Program-made: the position numbers and the translations under genes | Notes under the pieces: generated by a model | Database searches by the model: none | What the model was told of the DNA's origin: nothing | The model's input: only the letters and a program-made list of their open reading frames with translations | Assembly (NCBI GenBank): GCA_037954325.1 | Contig: JBBMNZ010000015.1 | Location: 16,521,001 to 16,585,000 of the forward strand | DNA length: 64,000 bases | Source: Fistularia commersonii | Lineage: Eukaryota; Chordata; Actinopteri; Syngnathiformes; Fistulariidae | Reading direction: 5' to 3' | Part shown: in pieces, positions 58,252 through 64,000 of the stretch | Layout of the letters: every line of letters starts with the position of its first letter | Numbering within the stretch: the stretch's first letter is position 1

Positions 58252-59162
58252 TAACATCCCGAGCGTGGGCAGCACCATGGACCAGGACTACAGCCAGACC
58301 TACACCCCTCAGACACACACGCCCTTCATGTCCAACAGCGCTCCGCCAAGCAACAGCGGCGCGGGCATCCTGCCTTCGCCCGCCACCCCGCGGTTTTCCG
58401 CCCCGACCCCGCGCACCCCGCGCACCCCACGCACACCCCGGGGCCCCTCCAGCGTCCAAGGCTCGCTCAAATACGAGAACTCGGACCTGTACTCGCCGGC
58501 GTCGACCCCCTCCACCTGCCGACCGCTCAACTCGGTGGAGCCGGCGGCGTCGGTTCCCGAGGCCCACAGCCTCTACGTCACCCTCATCCTCTCCGAGTCG
58601 GTCATGAACCTCTTCAAGGACTGCAACTTCGACAGCTGCTGCATCTGCGTGTGCAACATGAACATCAAGGGGGCCGACGTGGGCGTGTACCTGAGCGACC
58701 CCGTCGGCGAGGCCCAGGAGCCTTGCAGCTGCGGCTTCAGCGCCGTGGTCAACCGGCGTTACGGCAACGGGTCGGGGCTCTTCCTGGAGGACGAGCTGGA
58801 CATCATCGGCCGCGGCTCGGACGTCAGCCGCGAGGCGGAGAAGCGCTTCGAGGAGCTGAGGCTCTCCTCGCTGGAGAGGAGCGGAGTGGGTCGGGGGGAC
58901 CGCGTCCCGGACGAGCTGATCCTCCTGCTGCAGGACCAGTGCACCAACCCCTTCTCGCCGATTTCGGTCCCGGAGCACGACGCGGCCACGCCCGGCGGGG
59001 TCCCGACGCCGCCGTGCGTCCGGGTGGAGGAGAGGGATTACCACAGCGACTGTTACATGGCGCTGGAGCACGGCAGGCAGTTCATGGACAACATGTCAGG
59101 CGGCAAAGTGGACGAGGCGCTGGTGAAAAGCACGTGCCTGCACCACTGGTCCAAGCAAAACG
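58252..59162 (+). CDS. med13: MED13 exon 16 (911 nt, largest exon)
   Basis: T completes Ser, then NIPSVGSTMDQDY, YTPQTHTPFMSNSAPPSNSG, AGILPSPATPRF, a Thr-Pro-Arg array (TPRTPRTPRTPRGP), YENSDLYSPASTPSTCRPLN, EAHSLYVTLILSESVMNLFK, CNFDSCCICVCNMNIKGADV, EPCSCGFSAVVNRRYG, GLFLEDELDIIGR, DELILLLQDQCTNPFSP and GRQFMDNMSGGKVDEALVKS. The Cys-rich CCICVCN...CSCGF block is a conserved family signature. It starts in disordered TP-rich linker and enters the folded MID-type half at about AHSLYV. It ends AAC G/GTGAGA, phase 1. A 291-codon open frame on the opposite strand is a GC-rich shadow. Confidence 0.97.
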
Positions 59163-59403
59163 GTGAGACGCCATCTGAAAAACATTTCCGAGTAAATCCA
59201 GCCCGCGGTTTTGTCCGCTCGCGTCATTTCAAAGACGACCGACCGCGCGATACGGTTGCCGAATGTTGACGTTTACGGTTTGCCTTTACGTTATCGTGAA
59301 AACTTCACACGGTACCGGATTTAACGTACCCCCCCCTCCCCCCCGTCATTTTAATGTTTTTCACGTTTGGTTTAATCTCCCTCTTCACTCTGGTGTCGTA
59401 CAG

Positions 59404-59571
59404 CGGTGGATGTCAGTGCCCTGTGCTCTCAGGACGTGCTCCGGGTGCTGATGTCTCTCCAGCCCGTTCTCCAGGACGCCATCCAGAAGAAGAGGACGGT
59501 GCGGTCGTGGGGCGTTCAGGGGCCTCTCACGTGGCAGCAGTTCCACAAGATGGCCGGGCGGGGCTCCTACG
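59404..59571 (+). CDS. med13: MED13 exon 17
   Basis: Follows a 241-bp intron. CG completes Ala, then VDVSALCSQDVLRVLMSLQP, VLQDAIQKKRTVRSWG and GPLTWQQFHKMAGRGSY. The block GPLTWQQFHKMAGRG is close to invariant in MED13 and MED13L; VR.WGVQGP is MED13-type. It ends TAC G/GTAAGA, phase 1, joining GC of exon 18 to give Gly. Confidence 0.97.
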
Positions 59572-60004
59572 GTAAGAAAAATCCGCCGGATGTGTTTTAC
59601 GTTCGATTTTTTTTTTTTTTTTTTTACACTCCATTCGCGCGCTTCGTCCCGTCGTCACCGAGGGCTCCCGCGAATTTCCCCGGCACGGACCTCGAGAGCG
59701 AAGCCGCGGCGGATCTCCGAAGGGGATCACCGATAAAATGCGCGGCGGCTTTTGGGTCGTCGCACGTGTGACATTTGCGACGCGGGTTTCCGGGTAGAAA
59801 ACTGGATGTTGTCAGATCAATAGGCGGCGTGCGGTCCCGAGCCGCGGCCCAGATGTCAGCCCTGTCGGGAGGAGCTGTCAGATTGTGTGGTTGACCTTAC
59901 ATTCTGATGCACAGCGGAGGCCGACTTCACTCGTTTCGCCCGCCCGCTGTTCATCTCTGGTTTTTAAAACCGTCCTCCTCTTTGTGTTTCCCTCCGTCTC
60001 GCAG
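59572..60004 (+). other. Intron 17 (433 bp)
   Basis: No gene. A T18 run lies at about 59608-59625; otherwise it is GC-rich sequence without recognisable elements. The acceptor is ccgtctcgCAG. Confidence 0.75.
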
Positions 60005-60228
60005 GCACAGACGAGTCCCCGGAGCCTCTTCCCATCCCCACCTTCCTGGTGGGTTACGAGTATGACTTTGTGGTGCTGTCTCCGTTCGGTCTGCCCTACT
60101 GGGAGAAGCTGCTGCTGGATCCCTTCGGCTCCCAGCGGGATATCGGCTATTTGGTGGTTTGTCCCGACAACGAGGCCCTGCTCAGCGGCGCCAGGAGCCT
60201 CTTCCGAGACCTCACCGCCGTCTACGAG
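60005..60228 (+). CDS. med13: MED13 exon 18
   Basis: GC completes Gly, then TDESPEPLPIPTFLVGYEYD, FVVLSPFGLPYWEKLLLDPF, GSQRDIGYLVVCPDNEALLS and RSLFRDLTAVYE. It matches the folded core (MID/PIWI-like half) of MED13: PEPLPIPT.L.GY, SPF.LP.WE.L.L.P, RD..Y.V.CP.NEALL, FFRDL.A.YE. It ends GAG/GTAGAG in phase 0. The donor position +3 to +6 (AGAG) is acceptable but not ideal. Confidence 0.97.
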
Positions 60229-61132
60229 GTAGAGATACTAAAGACGTCATCAACGTCCGCGCCGTTCCGCGCGCGCTTTCCCAGTGTGACCTCACCTTCC
60301 GCTTTGTAAATTATCCAAGCGAATAGTTCATGTAAAACCGACTTCTTTTTCTTTAAAAGACTATGCTAAAAAAAAAAAAAAATGTGAAAAAAATCAGTTT
60401 AAAATATGCAAGACGCGAGTGACGGTCTATCAGGTCTCTTGGTTTGTCTTCGACAAAATGTGAAAATCTGTGTTCCCCTTGCAAAATTACTCCGGGGATT
60501 ACTTGTTTATTTATGGCCCTCCCATTAAAAATTAACGTACCTGCAAATGTCCTATAAGCAGGGCATCCTTGCAGAGGAACCGTTCCTCGCTGTCAGTAGC
60601 CATTACGGAAATCTGCGTATCGCTTCCCTCGCACAAGTGGACGTCGCATCAGGCGGCTAAACGCTCTTGCGGGGGACAAAGCATCATCTGGAGGTGTTTA
60701 AAACGATGACAACGGTGTGAGCGAAGCGGCGGAGGCTGCACGAGGCCGCCGGCGCCAGAGCGGCGCGCAAACCGCCGGGGCTTTAGCGCCGTAATTCATT
60801 TAAAAGACGGAGATTCAGAACGCGGGCGTGTCGATTTGTCGTAAGCGTCAAGCCGTGCCTTTGAGTTCTCTCCGCGAGATATCGAGATTAGACGTTTGCT
60901 GAAAGATATCGCACCCAATTAGCGTCGGGGGGGGAGAACAACACTCTGCGCAAGATCGCCTCCTTTTATCAACACAGAAAAAGACAAATCCTCCCAATAT
61001 TCTTCCAAGTCGGGTCATTTGAATGGGTAAAAACAACGATAGTGGAATGTAACCGAACGAATCCCGTGTTTTCTCCTCACCTGTACAATTTTACACACCG
61101 ACCCTCCGCTATTACCCTCCGCTTTCCCACAG
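60229..61132 (+). other. Intron 18 (904 bp)
   Basis: No gene. It has an A14 run near 60368-60381 and a CpG-rich part at 60650-60800; nothing else recognised. The acceptor is ctttcccaCAG. Confidence 0.75.
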
Positions 61133-61322
61133 TCGTGCCGCCTCGGACAACATCGGCCCATTTCCAAAGGCTACCCCGACGGTATCGTCCTCGTCGGCGG
61201 CAACGGAGCCAAGAGCCTTCTGGATCAGCCGGTCAGCGACTGGTTTCTCAAGGCCGCCAGCGGCAACAGCGACGCCTTCACTAAGCTCAAACTCTATGCA
61301 CAAGTGTGCCGCCACAACCTCG
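61133..61322 (+). CDS. med13: MED13 exon 19
   Basis: Reads SCRLGQHRPISKGYPDGIVL, VGGNGAKSLLDQPVSDWFLK and AASGNSDAFTKLKLYAQVCR, then HNL and one base. It matches CRLGQHRP.S....DGI..VG....K.L....V..WF..A and SKLKLYAQVCR of MED13. Other frames across this exon are open, but only this one carries family motifs. The donor is CTC G/GTGAGT, phase 1. Confidence 0.96.
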
Positions 61323-61596
61323 GTGAGTCTTTTGTGTCCGGCCTGCCTGCCACGCGTTGTGTTTTCCGTTCGGTCCAAGGTTCTTCTTTCTCCCCGCGCG
61401 GTCGCCTTTGGCGCCTTTTTTTTTATTAGCTTCTGTTAAAACGGCGAGCAGGGGAGTCTCGATGTTTTTAAAGGGAACGGAACAGAGGTGACGGCGGAGC
61501 GATCGACGTGGGCGGCAGTCAAGTGGAAAAAGATTAAACTGATCTTTTCGTGCGCGTTTGATGTATTCATATGAATCCACTCATGTATCTCCTCAG

Positions 61597-61993
61597 CTCC
61601 GTACCTCGCGTCACAGCCATTGGACGGCTCCCTCCTCACGCAGCCCGCCCCGCCGCCCTCGTCCAACCAGCCGTCATCCGCGCAGCCGCCGAGCTCCGCG
61701 AGCCAGCAGGGCTCGGCCGGCGCCGCCGGTCCCTCCGCCCTCGGCAACGGCGCCGGCGCCGGGTCGGGATCCGGCCCGGCGCCCTCCAACAGCCTGGTGA
61801 CGTCGTCGGGCCAGACCGGCAGCGGGATGCATTCTGCCAAGGCCAGCTCTTTTACCCCCTTCGGGAGCGTGGGCAACCAGAGCCAGGGAGGAGGCCCCCA
61901 GAGCGGACAGCTGGGCCAGCAGGCTGGTACTCAGAATACTGGCACCTCAGGGGACAACTCCAACAGCCAAGCCTCCTCAGAGCCTCCTGAAAG
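61597..61993 (+). CDS. med13: MED13 exon 20: low-complexity linker
   Basis: Follows a 274-bp intron. CT completes Ala, then PYLASQPLDGSLLTQPAPPP, followed by Ser/Pro/Gln/Gly-rich sequence (SSAQPPSSASQQGSAGAAG, ALGNGAGAGSGSGPAPSN), then SSFTPFGSVGNQSQGG and QSGQLGQQAGTQNTGTSGDN. The start matches PYLASLPLDSSLLSQP of MED13; the middle is a rapidly evolving disordered loop whose composition (Gly/Ala/Pro) differs from the Ser/Thr-rich mammalian loop; the end QSGQLG.Q matches again. It ends GAA AG/GTACCG, phase 2. Confidence 0.95.
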
Positions 61994-62100
61994 GTACCGC
62001 TTGTCACATTTGCTTCGCATCACTCGGAATCCCTTCGCACACAATAACGCGATCCCACCGTCGGGCCGAGGACAAGATTAGCCCTATTAAATTCAACCCG

Positions 62101-62124
62101 TGTGTGTGTGTGTGTGTGTGTGTG
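62101..62124 (+). repeat. (TG)12 just upstream of the exon 21 acceptor
   Basis: Twelve TG units followed by atttccgCAG; the splice site is 10 bases beyond the repeat. Intron 20 is only 141 bp, so the array makes up a sixth of it. Confidence 0.93.
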
Positions 62125-62134
62125 ATTTCCGCAG

Positions 62135-62366
62135 CACTTTGGAGCGTGAGAAGGTGGGCGTGCCTACAGACGGGGAGTCCCACGCCATCACGTATCCGCC
62201 TGCCATTGTTGTTTACATTGTGGACCCCTTCAGCTACGAGGAATCTGACGGCGGCCCCGGGCCGGCGCCGGCCCACTCCAGCGTGTGGACGCTGGGTTTG
62301 TTACGCTGCTACCTTGAGATGCTTCAGTTCTTGCCTGCACACATCCGCAATTCCATTTCTGTACAA
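62135..62366 (+). CDS. med13: MED13 exon 21
   Basis: C completes Ser, then TLEREKVGVPTDGESHAITY, PPAIVVYIVDPFSYEESDGG, SSVWTLGLLRCYLEMLQFLP and AHIRNSISVQ. PTDG.SHA.TYPPAIVVYI.DPF.Y and SSVWTLGLLRC.LEM are diagnostic MED13 motifs from the MID/PIWI-like half. It ends CAA/GTAAGT in phase 0 with a consensus donor. Confidence 0.97.
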
Positions 62367-63288
62367 GTAAGTGGACTTCCACATCGGTTTTTAATTTATC
62401 GCGCCCTAAAAATGTAATGATTCGCCCCGCGCCGTGCCGAACTGCTCCAGCCCGCTGCGTAGTTTTATTTATTTTTTTTTTTGTGTGTAATCCTGCTGAC
62501 AAACTAACAAAAAGCAATGAAAAGCAGGAGCTCCCCGGTGGAGGTAATAAATTTCCCTTTTCCTGGCACCGGGCTCCCCGCGGGCCCTGCTGCGACGGGC
62601 TTTGTTCAGTCCTCTCCGTTGGGTTCGTTTTCCAACAGGGACGTTTCAAAAAGGGAATATCTGGTCCGCTGATTTTCTCATTCCTCCTTCATGTCCATGC
62701 TTCTTCCAAGAACCTTATGTTCTATTGTAGTTGTCCATTTTAATGGTGGTTATTGATGGCATTTCTTACCTCGTTCCAAAGCCTCCACGCAAAGTTAGCA
62801 AAACGAAGTCCCTTTTTCTTTTTTTTTTTACGATCTTTCAACTTTCCGTGGCGAATATCCTCCGACCGTTGGCTCGGAGGCTCTGCCTCCGTCCTCTCTG
62901 GCCTCCCGCCTCGCTCCAAAGCCCTGCAAACATGGAGCGGCCACCGAGAGTTCACCCGGGGCTGCGTTTGATATTTTGAAATACGCCGCAGTTGCCGCGG
63001 CTTTCGCGCGATTGCGTCGATGCTGGATCGTGTCACAGACTCGATGCGTCCGGTCAATATGAACGATTTGTTTGTCTATGGATCATAACGATCCATATGT
63101 TCGTAAAGCTTTCTGTCCTAAAGTGCTGCGTAAACACGAAGAAATCGTTCATTCGTTGTGTATTCCGCCTTTCCCGTCGTCAGCCTCGTGGCAAAAGGTT
63201 TCCGATGAATTCACCGCATGTTTGTGTCGCGCCGGAGGAAAACCGGACGATCCGGAGATATAACCCCTTCTCCTCTGCTTCCCCTCAG
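62367..63288 (+). other. Intron 21 (922 bp)
   Basis: No gene or named repeat. T-rich tracts lie near 62466-62481 and 62818-62830. The acceptor is tgcttcccctCAG. Confidence 0.75.
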
Positions 63289-63480
63289 ATAATCCCCTGC
63301 CAGTATCTGCTCCAGCCAGTAAGAGGTGAAGACCGTCACATGTACGCCCAGCACCTCAAGTCTTTAGCCTTCTCCGTCTTCGCTCAGTGCCGACGACCGC
63401 TGCCCACCTCCACCAACGTCAAGTCGCTGACCGGCTTCGGCCCGGGTTTAGCCATCGACACCGCACTAAAGAGCTCGGAG
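63289..63480 (+). CDS. med13: MED13 exon 22 (last exon in window)
   Basis: Reads IIPCQYLLQPVRGEDRHMYA, QHLKSLAFSVFAQCRRPLPT, STNVKSLTGFGPGLAIDTAL and KSSE, 64 codons, phase 0 at both ends. It matches IIPCQYLLQPV..EDR, QHLKSLAFS.F.QCRRPLPT and GFGPGLA of MED13 and begins the PIWI-like C-terminal domain. The donor is GAG/GTAAAC. The following MED13 segment (RPECIRLYAPPFIL in human) is not found in the remaining 520 bases. Confidence 0.97.
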
Positions 63481-64000
63481 GTAAACGCGATTCCGTCCCG
63501 GCCTCGCCGTTTGTGAAAGTTCCGACGGCGCGTAGCTTAGCTTTAGCGTTAACCTGCGCTCTTGCTTTATTGAAATCTTCCGTCGACATGATTTTCCCCG
63601 TGTTATTTTCATCGATCGGCGAGTCAACAAAGGCCGACGCCGCCGCTCAGGTAGCCGCGGTTCATTTTCTCGTAGCTCTTCGGCTTACCGGGACACGACC
63701 CGACGCGGCCCTTTTACCCGGGCCGCCTCTGCAGGAAACGGCGGCGGGGCTTCGGGTGTAAGCGCCCTCCTAGCTTTCTCTGCCGGAGCACAACTAAAGA
63801 AACTCGTAACCCTCCGCTACTCTGGGGTTGTCTTTCCATTTCCTGCTTGGCTGGCTCTCTGAGAACTCCATAATGGGACCTCCACTAAAAAGCCACTTTA
63901 AATCAGGCGCTAATGCACCCGATTTCCTCCTTCGCGCTGGTAGATTCTTGTGGGATGAATGAATGAATGCGGGACGGGCCCGCCGTGGACATTTTGTCCT
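63481..64000 (+). other. Start of intron 22 (no gene seen)
   Basis: Intron sequence after the GTAAAC donor to the window edge. CpG-rich to about 63770, then less so; no coding block resembling the next MED13 exon, no repeats of note apart from a short GAAT repeat at about 63956-63967. Confidence 0.75.

Larger units (their letters stand above)
1504..63480 (+). other. med13: MED13 gene, internal part (21 coding exons)
   Basis: Span of the coding exons of Mediator complex subunit 13. MED13 is the large nuclear scaffold that docks the CDK8/CDK19-cyclin C-MED12 kinase module on core Mediator; its fold is Argonaute-like, with N-terminal, MID and PIWI-like parts (family knowledge). I joined 21 exons by eye. 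All introns are GT-AG, phases are consistent throughout, and the sum is 5169 nt (1723 codons) once one surplus G in exon 9 is discounted. Exon numbers assume one upstream exon of 22 codons, as in human. The first exon, promoter, stop codon and about 430 C-terminal codons are outside the window. MED13 rather than MED13L is indicated by WQGPTSAPILF, TLTPPTSPEEVQT and QTHTPFMSNSAPPS. med13a versus med13b cannot be decided here. Confidence 0.97.

Noticed and set aside
58196..59071. 291-codon minus-strand open frame
   Set aside because: A mirror of GC-rich exon 16; composition is Arg/Val/Ala-rich and includes the CA repeat as polyHis/Thr. No recognisable domain.
1..64000. tRNA, snRNA or microRNA genes
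   Set aside because: No A/B-box pair with cloverleaf, and no convincing short hairpin other than simple-repeat fold-backs, was found by eye; a covariance-model scan would be needed to exclude them.

Overview
The window is vertebrate, almost certainly teleost, nuclear DNA. It has split genes with GT-AG introns, many (TG)n and homopolymer tracts, and relics of transposon families that I recognise as fish-type: L2-like LINE tails, a 'CTGCTCAAAAA' MITE family, hAT ends and a pogo/Tigger-like TIR element. I cannot name the species. There are no bacterial or viral genes, CRISPR arrays, rRNAs or tRNAs that I can support.

The only protein gene I can support is MED13 (Mediator complex subunit 13) on the + strand, entering from the left and leaving on the right. 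I place 21 coding exons between 1504 and 63480. Assuming one 22-codon first exon lies upstream, as in human MED13, they correspond to exons 2-22. Every junction is GT-AG and the phases chain without conflict. After discounting one surplus G in exon 9, the exons give exactly 1723 codons. Agreement with remembered MED13 rather than MED13L is strong from the first exon (WQGPTSAPILF) to the last (IIPCQYLLQPV). The start codon, promoter and roughly the last 430 codons (most of the PIWI-like C-terminal domain) lie outside the window. Teleosts can carry med13a and med13b; I cannot tell which this is.

Layout: 1-1503 is the end of intron 1; exon 2 (1504-1738); intron 2 (13.6 kb); exon 3 (15302-15470); intron 3 (20.7 kb, holding most of the recognisable transposon relics); exon 4 (36191-36336); intron 4 (3.7 kb, with a G32 tract); exons 5-8 clustered at 40042-41561; the large exon 9 (44911-45676), carrying an apparent single-base frameshift in a G8 run; exon 10; a 31-nt microexon 11 (50300-50330); exons 12-15; a TE-bearing intron 15; the 911-nt exon 16; and exons 17-22, closely spaced at 59404-63480.

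MED13 links the CDK8/cyclin C/MED12 kinase module to core Mediator, so the window describes one component of transcription control, not a multi-gene system. The points most worth a second look are about RNA processing and sequence integrity. (TG)n microsatellites abut three 3' splice sites; exon 12 has nothing but (TG)11-CAG as its acceptor. Exons 11+12 form a frame-neutral 153-nt pair. An A/T inverted repeat sits just before exon 8. There is also a nested transposon cluster with an identifiable insertion order.
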